Part shown: positions 55,740 to 63,506 of the stretch, one piece after another | Layout: each line of letters begins with the position of its first letter | Position numbering within the stretch: the stretch's first letter is position 1 | Program-made: the position numbers and the translations under genes | Notes under the pieces: generated by a model | What the model saw: only the letters and a program-made list of their open reading frames with translations | The model's database searches: none | Told to the model about the DNA's origin: nothing | Source of the DNA: Clostridia bacterium | Lineage (GTDB): Bacteria; Bacillota; Clostridia; Christensenellales; SZUA-584 | Direction of reading: 5' to 3' | Assembly (NCBI GenBank): GCA_003249555.1 | Contig: QKIQ01000095.1 | Coordinates: 1 to 64,000 of the forward strand | Length of the DNA stretch: 64,000 nucleotides

Positions 55740-56337
55740 ACATTCGCAGCACGCCGATGACTTTGCCGAGTATATCGATATTGCGCGTATAGATGGGTTC
55801 ATAGTTGTCATTTTCGGGCTGAAGACGGACATGTCCGTTTTCCACGAAAAAACGTTTCACGGTGGCTTCGTCTTCGAGCAATGCGACGACGATGTCACCG
55901 TTTTGTGCGTAATCCTGCTTTTGAGCAATAATCTTGTCTCTGTCAAATATGCCGGCATTCACCATACTGTCACCGCAGACGTTGAGTATAAAAACGTCGT
56001 CGCTGCCGAGCAAAGAATAGGGGAGAGAAAGGTATTCTTCTATATTTTCCACGGCAGTAATTGGGCTGCCTGCCGCAACGCGACCCAAAACAGGTACAGA
56101 CACCATTCGCTGCTTTTGAGCGCTGCCGTCAAGTATCATAATAGTGCGCGGTTTAGCAGGGTCTCTTGAAATATAGCCCTTTCTTTCGAGCTTAGTGAGA
56201 TGCGCATGTGCTGTTGATGTTGATTTTAAATCAAGTGCCAGACAAATATCGCGCACACACGGCGCGTAGCCGTTCTCATTGATGTAATCCTTTAAGTATT
56301 CGAGCACTTCGTTCTGCCGCCGTGTCAAATCTTCCAT
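55732..56337 (-). CDS. lexA: SOS repressor LexA
   Basis: A 201-residue repressor. The N-terminal winged helix (LTRRQNEVLEYLKDYINENGYAP, STSTAHAHLTKLERKG) binds SOS boxes. The self-cleavage site is the Ala-Gly bond in RVAAGSP, with catalytic Ser in CGDSMVNAG and Lys in DEATVKRFF. The ATG at 56337 follows GAGG by 6 bases; the ORF-track start 4 codons upstream has no site. A vegetative promoter and a possible LexA box lie upstream. Confidence 0.96.
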   Translation of the reverse strand: MEDLTRRQNEVLEYLKDYINENGYAPCVRDICLALDLKSTSTAHAHLTKLERKGYISRDPAKPRTIMILDGSAQKQRMVSVPVLGRVAAGSPITAVENIEEYLSLPYSLLGSDDVFILNVCGDSMVNAGIFDRDKIIAQKQDYAQNGDIVVALLEDEATVKRFFVENGHVRLQPENDNYEPIYTRNIDILGKVIGVLRMFR

Positions 56338-56365
56338 AAAAAACCTCACTTATGTTTATAAAAAA

Positions 56366-56394
56366 AATATAACAAAACTGTGGCCGAATGTCAA
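56366..56394 (-). promoter_or_regulatory. Promoter of lexA
   Basis: On the minus strand TTGACA and TATATT with a 17-base spacer, about 30 bases upstream of the lexA start. Confidence 0.8.
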
Positions 56395-56404
56395 TGATTA
56401 ACGC

Positions 56405-56416
56405 AAACAAATGTTC
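56405..56416. promoter_or_regulatory. Possible LexA operator
   Basis: AAACAAATGTTC differs at one base from GAAC-N4-GTTC, the core of Gram-positive SOS boxes. It lies 10 bases upstream of the lexA -35 box and overlaps the stop region of the recombinase gene. Confidence 0.4.
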
Positions 56417-57454
56417 TTATTTTTCATTTGAATTAAAAACAACAGCTTCAGATGCCTGCTTTCTGCGTGATTCGTCGATTGCCGCATAGTGCTTCCGAGT
56501 GGTGTTCACGTCTTTATGTCCAAGAACATCCGCCACAAGATAGATATCGCCTGTTTGTTGATAAAGCAGTGTACCATATGTGCTGCGCAGTTTGTGCGGA
56601 GAGATATTTTTGAGCGGAACAGCGAGCTGAGCGTATTTTTGTACGAGCATCTGCAAAGCACGAACGCTCATTCGATTGTTTTGGAGGGAGAGAAACAGGG
56701 GAGAGCTGAGGAGATAGTTTGCTGCGTTTTTTCTTTGCTCCAGATAATCCTCCAGAGCATGCGATGTCTGTTCGCAAAAATAGAGAAGTGTTTCATTGCC
56801 GCCTTTGCGCAAAACCTTAAATGAACGACTTTCAAGATCGATATCGCTGACATCTAACGCACAGAGCTCGCTGATGCGAATGCCTGTTGTGAGAAATAAT
56901 GTAAATATAGCAAGGTCTCGCAAGCGTGTGCGCTGATGATATTTTAACTGATTGTCGGTCAGTCCGTCGCCGGTATTAATGACATGCAGCAATTTTATGG
57001 CCTCGTTCTGATCAAGACGCAATATCGGCTTTTCGTGTATTTTTGGTGTCTTAAGGCGAGTGGTCACATTATTTTCAAGAATTTCTTTATTATAAAAATA
57101 CTTAAAAAATGCACGCAAAGTTGACAGCTTGCGTGCGATGCCATTTTCACCGTTTTCCACAGTTGTGTCGTCTTTATAATATAAAGTCACATATTCGAGG
57201 AAACGTTCAATGTCCGTTAATGTGATTGCGTTTAAATCAGATGGCTGCATGATGCCGACATTTTTGCCAAGTTCGTTTTCAAGAAAAGAAAAAAACAAGC
57301 GCAAATCATACGCATAATTGATACGTGTAAGCAGCAGCGTGTTCGGCTCGATACCTCGGAAAAACTCAAGGCAAAACTTTGGCAGCGTATCCATAACGCG
57401 TCGCAGTTTTTCCGTTTTTTGAACGTTGATTTCTGTTTTGCTGAGTTTAGACAT
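56417..57454 (-). CDS. Tyrosine recombinase (XerC/D-like)
   Basis: A 345-residue recombinase with a core-binding SAM-like domain (about 25-135) and a catalytic domain showing the full active site: Arg in TTGIRISELCALD, Lys in VLRKGGNE, HKLRSTYG, LGHKDVNTTRKHY with the nucleophilic Tyr. It could be the chromosome-dimer resolvase or an orphan integrase kept in the lexA-rnhA neighbourhood. No phage or element genes are near. TTG and GTG codons are absent; the ATG reading MSKLSK is used. Confidence 0.92.
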   Translation of the reverse strand: MSKLSKTEINVQKTEKLRRVMDTLPKFCLEFFRGIEPNTLLLTRINYAYDLRLFFSFLENELGKNVGIMQPSDLNAITLTDIERFLEYVTLYYKDDTTVENGENGIARKLSTLRAFFKYFYNKEILENNVTTRLKTPKIHEKPILRLDQNEAIKLLHVINTGDGLTDNQLKYHQRTRLRDLAIFTLFLTTGIRISELCALDVSDIDLESRSFKVLRKGGNETLLYFCEQTSHALEDYLEQRKNAANYLLSSPLFLSLQNNRMSVRALQMLVQKYAQLAVPLKNISPHKLRSTYGTLLYQQTGDIYLVADVLGHKDVNTTRKHYAAIDESRRKQASEAVVFNSNEK

Positions 57455-57484
57455 TACAACACCTAAAAAGCTTCTATTTTTACC

Positions 57485-57513
57485 ATTATAGCGTATATGA
57501 GTTTAAAAAGCAA
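57485..57513 (-). promoter_or_regulatory. Promoter of the recombinase gene
   Basis: On the minus strand TTGCTT and TATAAT with a 17-base spacer, about 30 bases upstream of the recombinase start. Confidence 0.65.
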
Positions 57514-57514
57514 T

Positions 57515-57548
57515 AACTATGCGCAAAACTAGCCTTTTACGCATAGTT
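57515..57548 (-). terminator. Probable terminator of proC-rnhA (9-bp inverted repeat)
   Basis: AACTATGCG and CGCATAGTT are perfect complements around a 16-base loop. On the minus strand ATTGCTTTTT follows. The T-run coincides with the -35 box of the recombinase gene, so an operator role is an alternative. Confidence 0.5.
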
Positions 57549-57562
57549 TAACGCATATCCTT

Positions 57563-58006
57563 TTAGGCTTTATTATCCTTAATCGCTTTTCTTGCGAGTT
57601 CGTCACAGATGTTGTTGTACTTATCGTCAGAATGACCTTTTACTTTTTTATATGACACCTGGTGATCTCTTGCGGCTTTAAGAATCGCTTTCCACAAATC
57701 CTGGTTTTCCACAGGTTGTTTGGAGGCGTTTTTCCATCCGTTTGAAAGCCACTTATCAATCCAACCACGCTCGAAAGCGTTATGGATGTAAGCACTGTCT
57801 GTGTGTACAATTAAACGGCATGGTTCTTTCAGCGCTTTTAGCGCTTCCAGCACGGCGGTCAATTCCATGCGGTTGTTTGTGGTGTCTGGCTCAAATCCGC
57901 TGATTTTTTTCTCGTTGCCTTTATATATTAGGACAGCCGCCCAACCGCCTGGACCCGGATTATGCGAACATGCGCCGTCAGTGTATATGATAACCTCTTT
58001 CATCAT
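57563..58006 (-). CDS. rnhA: Ribonuclease HI
   Basis: A 147-residue nuclease that cuts RNA in RNA-DNA hybrids. The active-site acids are in YTDGACSHNPG (Asp), NRMELTAVLEAL (Glu), VHTDSAYI (Asp) and NNICDELAR (Asp). Length is typical. Its start overlaps the proC stop, so the pair is co-transcribed. Confidence 0.95.
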   Translation of the reverse strand: MMKEVIIYTDGACSHNPGPGGWAAVLIYKGNEKKISGFEPDTTNNRMELTAVLEALKALKEPCRLIVHTDSAYIHNAFERGWIDKWLSNGWKNASKQPVENQDLWKAILKAARDHQVSYKKVKGHSDDKYNNICDELARKAIKDNKA

Positions 58007-58812
58007 CGTTTAGACATTTTCCTGGATTTCTCCTCGCATTTCACCACTGCATTCATCACTGCGCCTCGGAAGCCGTCGTTCTCAAGTGACTTGACTGCTT
58101 CAATTGTGGTTCCGCCCGGTGAGCATACCGCATCCTTAAGCGCGCCCGGATGGTTGCCGGTATCCAATACCATTTTCGCGCTGCCCAGCACTGTTTGCGC
58201 GGCAAGCTTTTGTGCCTGTGAACGCGTCAGACCGCAAAGTACGCCCGCATCGGCAAGCGCTTCGATAAACATAAACACATACGCAGGCCCGCTTCCGGAT
58301 ACGGCTGTGACAGCATCCATGTTTTTGCAGGGTGCATGATCGATTTTGCCAAGAGCCGAAAACAAGCTTTCGATAAAAGCCGTTTCATCATCAGATAGAT
58401 TGCAGGGTGATTCAAAAACGCTCATCCCCTCCCCCGCCAGCAACGGTGTGTTGGGCATAAGTCGCAAAACTTTTTTGTCTTCACCGATTTGTGACTTAAT
58501 CATGTCGGCGCTCCATCCTGCCGCGATGGATACAACGGGCTTATCTCCAATAAATGGCTTTAATGCACGCAGTACAGCAGCCAGCACGTGGGGCTTCACT
58601 GCTGTCACAATCATCTCTGCATTGGCACATAATTGTTCAATATTTGAGACTGGGATAACACCAATTTCTAATGACATTGATTTCGTTTTTTGCGTATCTA
58701 CGTCATAAATATAGACTTTATCAGCAGATACCACAGCTTTTTCCACAGCGCCTTTTATAATGGCGCTTGCCATATTACCTGCTCCCACAAACCCGAGCGT
58801 ATATGTTTTCAT
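58003..58812 (-). CDS. proC: Pyrroline-5-carboxylate reductase
   Basis: A 269-residue enzyme that reduces pyrroline-5-carboxylate to proline. The N-terminal LGFVGAGNMASAIIKG binds NAD(P)H, and the C-terminal signature is the segment around NHPGALKDAVCSPGGTTIEA. AGGAGG lies 6 bases before the ATG at 58812; the ATG at 58818 directly abuts the ribosome binding site and is less likely. No proA/proB is in the window. Confidence 0.95.
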   Translation of the reverse strand: MKTYTLGFVGAGNMASAIIKGAVEKAVVSADKVYIYDVDTQKTKSMSLEIGVIPVSNIEQLCANAEMIVTAVKPHVLAAVLRALKPFIGDKPVVSIAAGWSADMIKSQIGEDKKVLRLMPNTPLLAGEGMSVFESPCNLSDDETAFIESLFSALGKIDHAPCKNMDAVTAVSGSGPAYVFMFIEALADAGVLCGLTRSQAQKLAAQTVLGSAKMVLDTGNHPGALKDAVCSPGGTTIEAVKSLENDGFRGAVMNAVVKCEEKSRKMSKR

Positions 58813-58887
58813 TTTCATCCTCCTGTTAATTGCAAACTTTGTTATAAAGCATATATTATAAATGATTGCTTTTCTGTATTCCTCCTA

Positions 58888-58916
58888 TTGACGTGACATG
58901 CCAAATTGTTTATAAT
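58888..58916 (+). promoter_or_regulatory. Promoter of tRNA-Trp
   Basis: TTGACG and TATAAT with a 17-base spacer, 16 bases upstream of the tRNA. Confidence 0.85.
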
Positions 58917-58932
58917 ATCGATTGTCTGCTGA

Positions 58933-59008
58933 AGGGGAGTGGCTCAATTGGTAGAGCATCGGTCTCCAAAACCGACGGTTGCGTGTTCGAGTCGCGTCTC
59001 CCCTGCCA
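58933..59008 (+). tRNA. tRNA-Trp (anticodon CCA)
   Basis: A 76-nt tRNA with acceptor AGGGGAG/CTCCCCT, anticodon loop CTCCAAA, discriminator G, and encoded CCA. It stands alone with its own promoter. Confidence 0.96.
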
Positions 59009-59011
59009 CGT

Positions 59012-59041
59012 CGGAGCAAAGTGCGCTTTGCTCCGTTTTTC
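59012..59041 (+). terminator. Terminator of tRNA-Trp
   Basis: CGGAGCAAAG-TGCG-CTTTGCTCCG, a perfect 10-bp stem with 4-base loop, followed by TTTTTC. It is the first unit of the tandem repeat described next. Confidence 0.92.
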
Positions 59042-59262
59042 TTGCAGAAAAACATCCGCACGCTTCCTTGCTCCTCCTTATCCCCACAAAGCCTTGTGTC
59101 TTTGCGGGGGCCCCGGTATTAAAGCAAAGTGCGCTTTGCTCCGTTTTTCTTGCAGAAAAACATCTGCACGCTTCCTTGCTCCTCCTTATCCCCACAAAGC
59201 CTTGTGTCTTTGCGGGGACCCCGGTATTAAAGCAAAGTGCGCTTTGCTCCGTTTTTCTTGTG
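59016..59262 (+). repeat. 108-bp tandem repeat (about 2.3 copies) containing tRNA terminator stems
   Basis: GCAAAGTGCGCTTTGCTCC recurs at 59016, 59124 and 59232, exactly 108 bp apart. Units 1 and 2 differ at very few positions (for example CATCCGCAC versus CATCTGCAC). Each unit has the GCAAAG/CTTTGC hairpin plus T-run, and units 1 and 2 also carry a CCCCACAAAG/CTTTGCGGGG hairpin. Only unit 1 has the full 10-bp terminator stem. Because 108 is divisible by three, open frames with 36-residue repeats appear on both strands, but I see no sign of translation. Confidence 0.92.
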
Positions 59263-59282
59263 GAAAAATGCGTTTATTATCT

Positions 59283-60713
59283 TTAGACGCGTACGTCACC
59301 TTTGATGCCAATTCGTCCCGAATATTTTGCCAATACCGGTTTTACCTGCTCGTCTACAAAGTCCTGCGTCTGTTTTGCGGCACATCCTGTGAATTTCTCT
59401 GGGTCCAGCAGGTTGTCAATTTCCTGAGTTGTAAGATGAAATGCCGCATCCTCTTTGATGAGGTCAAGCAGATTATTGCTTTGCCCGTGCAATTTGACGC
59501 GTTCCGCGGCAGCCATGGAATGTGTACGGATATGTTCGTGCAGATCCTGCCTGTCTCCCCCGCGCTTTACGGCTTCCATCAGTATCGTTTCGGTAGCCAT
59601 AAAAGGAAGCTCCTGGTTGATGTGATTTTTTATTACATTCTCATAAACCACAAGGCCGTCACTGATGTTGAGATAAAGATTGAGTATAGCATCGACTGCA
59701 AGGAAGCTTTGAGGAATCACGAGACGCTTGTTTGCCGAATCATCGAGTGTACGCTCAAACCACTGCGTTGAGGCCGTGACAGCGGCGTTTAACGGCATTG
59801 TGAGCACAAAACGGCAAAGGGCCCCCATGCGTTCACTGCGCATAGGGTTGCGCTTGTAAGCCATCGCTGAAGACCCTATCTGTTTTTTTTCGAAAGGTTC
59901 TTCCATCTCTTTGAGATTTTGCAGAAGTCTAAGGTCGTTGCTAAATTTATACGCGCTCTGCGCAATGAGAGACAGTGTGTTCAGCACGATTGAATCAAAT
60001 TTTCGGGGATATGTTTGGCCAGTCACGGCGTACGATGAAGAAAAGCCCATTTTCTCACAGACGATTTTATCCAGCAATTTCACTTTGCCCGTATCGCCAT
60101 TGAAAAGTGATAAAAAGCTGGCGCCCGTACCCGTTGTGCCTTTCACCCCGCGTAGCTTGAAATTGCTGATGATATCATTTATCTGCTGCAAATCCATGAG
60201 CAAATCCTGTATCCACAGTGTGGCGCGTTTGCCCACTGTGGTGAGCTGCGCAGGCTGAAAATGCGTAAAGCCAAGCGTCGGCATATCTTTGTATGTGAGC
60301 GCAAAACGCGACAGGTTCTCAATAACGCTTACAAGCTTGTCTTCGACGAGCTTTAGAGCACTGTGCATTACGATTAAATCGGTGTTGTCACCCACAAAGC
60401 AGCTTGTCGCACCGAGATGGATGATGGAACGTGCTTTGGGACACTGCTCGCCATAGGCGTGCACATGTGCCATTACATCGTGTCGCACAATTTTTTCCTG
60501 CGCCTCAGCCACATCATAGTTGATGTTGTTCATATGTTGTTTAAGCTCGGCAATCTGTTCGTCGGTGATATCAAGCCCCATGGTTTTCTCGCTCTCAGCA
60601 AGTGCCACCCAAAGTCTGCGCCATGTTTTGAATTTTAAGTCATCAGAGAAGGCTTCGGCCATTTCTTTTGAGGCATATCGTGTGATTAATGGATTTTCGT
60701 AAATATTTTTCAT
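59283..60713 (-). CDS. purB: Adenylosuccinate lyase
   Basis: A 476-residue fumarase/aspartase-superfamily enzyme that cleaves adenylosuccinate and SAICAR in purine synthesis. HLGATSCFVGDN is conserved region 1, and GSSAMAYKRNPMRSER is the signature loop with the catalytic Ser. The length fits the longer purB group. The ATG at 60713 has AAGGTG 7 bases upstream; the ATG two codons earlier is too close to it. It follows the M19 peptidase gene by 14 bases. Confidence 0.95.
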   Translation of the reverse strand: MKNIYENPLITRYASKEMAEAFSDDLKFKTWRRLWVALAESEKTMGLDITDEQIAELKQHMNNINYDVAEAQEKIVRHDVMAHVHAYGEQCPKARSIIHLGATSCFVGDNTDLIVMHSALKLVEDKLVSVIENLSRFALTYKDMPTLGFTHFQPAQLTTVGKRATLWIQDLLMDLQQINDIISNFKLRGVKGTTGTGASFLSLFNGDTGKVKLLDKIVCEKMGFSSSYAVTGQTYPRKFDSIVLNTLSLIAQSAYKFSNDLRLLQNLKEMEEPFEKKQIGSSAMAYKRNPMRSERMGALCRFVLTMPLNAAVTASTQWFERTLDDSANKRLVIPQSFLAVDAILNLYLNISDGLVVYENVIKNHINQELPFMATETILMEAVKRGGDRQDLHEHIRTHSMAAAERVKLHGQSNNLLDLIKEDAAFHLTTQEIDNLLDPEKFTGCAAKQTQDFVDEQVKPVLAKYSGRIGIKGDVRV

Positions 60714-60727
60714 TTGCATTCACCTTG

Positions 60728-61642
60728 TTATTGTTTTAAAAATTTTAATATAAATCGGGCAAAATTGCCATAGCAAATTTTTGAGACGAGACTTTTTGGA
60801 TATCCCCGGCGCAGCATTGCCTCGGGAATCATTTGAAAATCAGCGGTAGAATCAAGGCCTTTTGGCGTATATTGTATGCCGCAAAAATCCGAACCAAAGC
60901 CCACGGTATCTTCTCCCCCACAATCCAAAACAAATTCCATATGATCTATAACATCTTCAATATCGGCAAATCCCCCGCGTAAAAATTCCGTATAGAAGTT
61001 GATACCGATATATCCGCCACGCTTGATAATTGCTTTTATCTGTTCTTTTTTCAGGTTGCGCGCTGATGCATGCAAATCGTAAACGCATGAATGAGTTGCG
61101 CACGGCGAGAGATTATAGTGTTGCAGAGCTTCCCAAAAACCTTGTTCATTGATATGGGATAAATCGAGCGCGATATTGAGTCTGTTGAGCTCCTGAATGG
61201 CTTCTTCACCTTGCCGTTTGAGTCCGCCCTCAGCGAGACAACCGCTGGCGTATGTGTTTTCGCCGTTCCATGTGAGGCTGAATATCCGAACGCCTTTATC
61301 GTAAACCTGTGAAATATAATCATTTCGGCAATCGATGCTTTCACCGCTTTCAATCGCAAGAACAGCTTTAATTGTTTGGTTTGATTGAAGATTTGAGCCG
61401 TTTATGCAGTGAATGATATCTTTCGTGTTCTGTTTTACAAACGTGTGAAAGTACTCAATTTGCTTATCGCATAAAGTCAGTTTGTCTTTGGTTTCAGGAG
61501 GTACCCAAACCGCAAACGTCTGCAAAGCGATGCCTCCGCTTTTCATGCGTTTTATATCAGCGTGGTTAAAAAGCCTGCATGCACAGTCTTCTACGACATG
61601 ATAAGCAAGGAAATCCGAATGGGCATCCGCAATCTTAAACAT
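60728..61642 (-). CDS. Membrane dipeptidase family (M19)
   Basis: A 304-residue zinc dipeptidase of the amidohydrolase fold. ADAHSDFL supplies the HxD metal pair, AIESGESI the bridging Glu, LDLSHINEQGFWEAL and ATHSCVYDLHASARNL the further His ligands, and VGFGSDFCGIQ the C-terminal Asp region. It probably hydrolyses dipeptides in the cytoplasm, as no signal peptide is present. The ATG at 61642 follows GGAGG by 7 bases; the longer ORF start is rejected. It may be co-transcribed with purB. Confidence 0.9.
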   Translation of the reverse strand: MFKIADAHSDFLAYHVVEDCACRLFNHADIKRMKSGGIALQTFAVWVPPETKDKLTLCDKQIEYFHTFVKQNTKDIIHCINGSNLQSNQTIKAVLAIESGESIDCRNDYISQVYDKGVRIFSLTWNGENTYASGCLAEGGLKRQGEEAIQELNRLNIALDLSHINEQGFWEALQHYNLSPCATHSCVYDLHASARNLKKEQIKAIIKRGGYIGINFYTEFLRGGFADIEDVIDHMEFVLDCGGEDTVGFGSDFCGIQYTPKGLDSTADFQMIPEAMLRRGYPKSLVSKICYGNFARFILKFLKQ

Positions 61643-61693
61643 ATCTAAGCCTCCAATCACTAGATAATATATATAAAAGCCCATAAAACTGAA

Positions 61694-61720
61694 AGAGGAA
61701 CCGAGATTTTCGGCTCCTCT
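61694..61720 (-). terminator. Terminator of rny
   Basis: On the minus strand AGAGGAGCCGA-AAATC-TCGGTTCCTCT, an 11-bp stem with one G-U pair, followed by a modest T-rich tail (TTCAGTTTT). Confidence 0.7.
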
Positions 61721-61726
61721 GTTTGT

Positions 61727-63280
61727 TTACTTTGCGTAATCGACTGATCTGGTTTCTCTGATCACGTTGACCTTGATTTGGCCCGGATAGTCCAGATCCT
61801 TTTCGATCTTTTTCACGATGTCCTTGGCCATTAAATGCATGCCAGCATCGTCCACATCCTCAGGCTTGACCAATATGCGGACTTCACGTCCCGCCTGTAT
61901 GGCGTAGCACTTGTCGACGCCCGAGAACGAATTCGCGATTTCTTCCAAAGCTTCTAAGCGTTTTATGTAGTTTTCGAGAGTTTCACGTCTTGCACCGGGA
62001 CGTGCCGCAGAAATAGCGTCAGCCGACTGAACGAGAACCGCTTCAACGGTCTGCGCTTCGACATCGCCATGATGCGCCTGTATACAGTGTATCACATCGT
62101 TAGCTTCCCGGTATTTTTTTGCCAGATCGGCACCGATCTGTATGTGAGGCCCTTCGACCTCATGGTCAACTGCTTTTCCGATGTCGTGCAGAAGTCCGCC
62201 GCGTTTGGCAAGCTTCACATTGGCGCCAAGCTCTGCCGCCATGACTGCTGACAGGTGTGCTACCTCTAACGAGTGTTTAAGCACATTCTGCCCGTAGCTT
62301 GTGCGGTATTTGAGCCTTCCAAGAAGCTTGATGATTTCGGGATGCAGATTGTGTATGCCGGTATCAAAAGCGGCCTGCTCTCCCGCGTCACGAATCTCCT
62401 TATCCACCTCTTTACGTGCTTTCTTGACCATTTCTTCAATGCGAGCCGGATGGATTCTGCCATCGATGATAAGCTTTTCAAGCGCGATCCGCGCAACTTC
62501 CCTTCTGATAGGGTCAAATCCGGACAATATGACGGCTTCCGGCGTATCATCGATAATTAAATCAATACCAGTAGCTGTTTCCAGCGCACGGATGTTACGT
62601 CCTTCACGGCCAATGATTCTGCCCTTCATTTCATCGTTGGGCAGCGATACAACCGAAACGGTATTTTCCGCCACATGGTCAGCCGCATATTTCTGAATGG
62701 CATTGGCTATGATATCACGGGATTTCTTGTCGGCCTCTTCTTTGGCCTTATACTCGATATCCCGAACATAAACCGCCATATCGCGTCTGGTTTCCTGCTC
62801 GACCTTTTCAAGCAGCAGCGATTTTGCTTCGTCGATCGTCATGCCGGATATTTTCTCCAACTGGGCGACCTGATCGGCAAACACTTGGTCGATGTCTTCC
62901 TTGCGTTTGCTGACTTCCTTCAGCTTTTTGTTAATCTGTTCGTCTTTTGATTCCACGCTCGCCATTTTCTTATCAAGCGTTTCTTCTCTTTGAGCTAACC
63001 TTCTCTCGATTCTTTGGATCTCGCTTCGTCTTTCTTTGGTTTCTCTATCGAATTCAGTTCTTAAGGTGTGGATCTCTTCTTTGGCTTCCAGTATCGTTTC
63101 CTTCTTGACGGCTTCGGCTTTTCTCTGAGCTTCAGTCACAAGCTTTTTAACGGATTCTTCTGCCCTGCCTACTTTTGCTTCAGCTACGTTTCTTCTGTAA
63201 ATATAACCAGCAAACGCACCGATAACAACAGTTACAAGAGGCAGAATGACATGCCAAATATCCACTTTAGTATGTCGCAC
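61727..63280 (-). CDS. rny: Ribonuclease Y
   Basis: A membrane-bound endoribonuclease of up to 517 residues that starts mRNA decay in Bacillota. It has an N-terminal helix ([20 protein letters not shown]), a long charged coiled coil (about 35-200), a KH domain ([22 protein letters not shown]) and an HD domain with [12 protein letters not shown]. The start is uncertain: the GTG at 63280 directly touches GAGGAGG, while the in-frame GTG at 63265 has a long spacing of 12-14 bases. The stop is certain. A terminator follows. Confidence 0.95.
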   Translation of the reverse strand: MRHTKVDIWHVILPLVTVVIGAFAGYIYRRNVAEAKVGRAEESVKKLVTEAQRKAEAVKKETILEAKEEIHTLRTEFDRETKERRSEIQRIERRLAQREETLDKKMASVESKDEQINKKLKEVSKRKEDIDQVFADQVAQLEKISGMTIDEAKSLLLEKVEQETRRDMAVYVRDIEYKAKEEADKKSRDIIANAIQKYAADHVAENTVSVVSLPNDEMKGRIIGREGRNIRALETATGIDLIIDDTPEAVILSGFDPIRREVARIALEKLIIDGRIHPARIEEMVKKARKEVDKEIRDAGEQAAFDTGIHNLHPEIIKLLGRLKYRTSYGQNVLKHSLEVAHLSAVMAAELGANVKLAKRGGLLHDIGKAVDHEVEGPHIQIGADLAKKYREANDVIHCIQAHHGDVEAQTVEAVLVQSADAISAARPGARRETLENYIKRLEALEEIANSFSGVDKCYAIQAGREVRILVKPEDVDDAGMHLMAKDIVKKIEKDLDYPGQIKVNVIRETRSVDYAK

Positions 63281-63506
63281 CTCCTCTATTAAGTTTTAAA
63301 GCAAATATACCCCCATATAGAGTTCCCTTTGTATATCTGCCAATTGATAATGCACCTCAATTATAATCTTACAATTTGTTCTATAAAATTATACTCGCAG
63401 TGCGCACGAGATTGCTAATAAGGAATTATCTATAAAAAGAAAATAATAGTAATATCTCATATTAGAACCATAACCAATTCTATTATCTGCATAGAATTTT
63501 GTCAAG
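63281..63506. other. AT-rich region upstream of rny
   Basis: No gene. On the minus strand two TATAAT hexamers (about 63371 and 63390) could be -10 boxes, but neither has a convincing -35. A GTGCGCAC palindrome lies at about 63402-63409. Confidence 0.35.

Noticed and set aside
57515-57548. dif-like recombination site next to the tyrosine recombinase
   Set aside because: The two 9-bp arms are separated by 16 bases, whereas Xer sites have 11-bp arms around 6-8 bases. A terminator or protein-binding site fits better.
59016-59262. CRISPR array
   Set aside because: The repeated unit is 108 bp and the copies are nearly identical throughout, with no unique spacers and no cas genes nearby.
58866-59771. 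ORFs with 36-residue repeats across the tRNA-Trp downstream repeat, on both strands
   Set aside because: The frame starts before the tRNA gene and runs through it, through terminators and into antisense purB. The open frame follows from a repeat period divisible by three.
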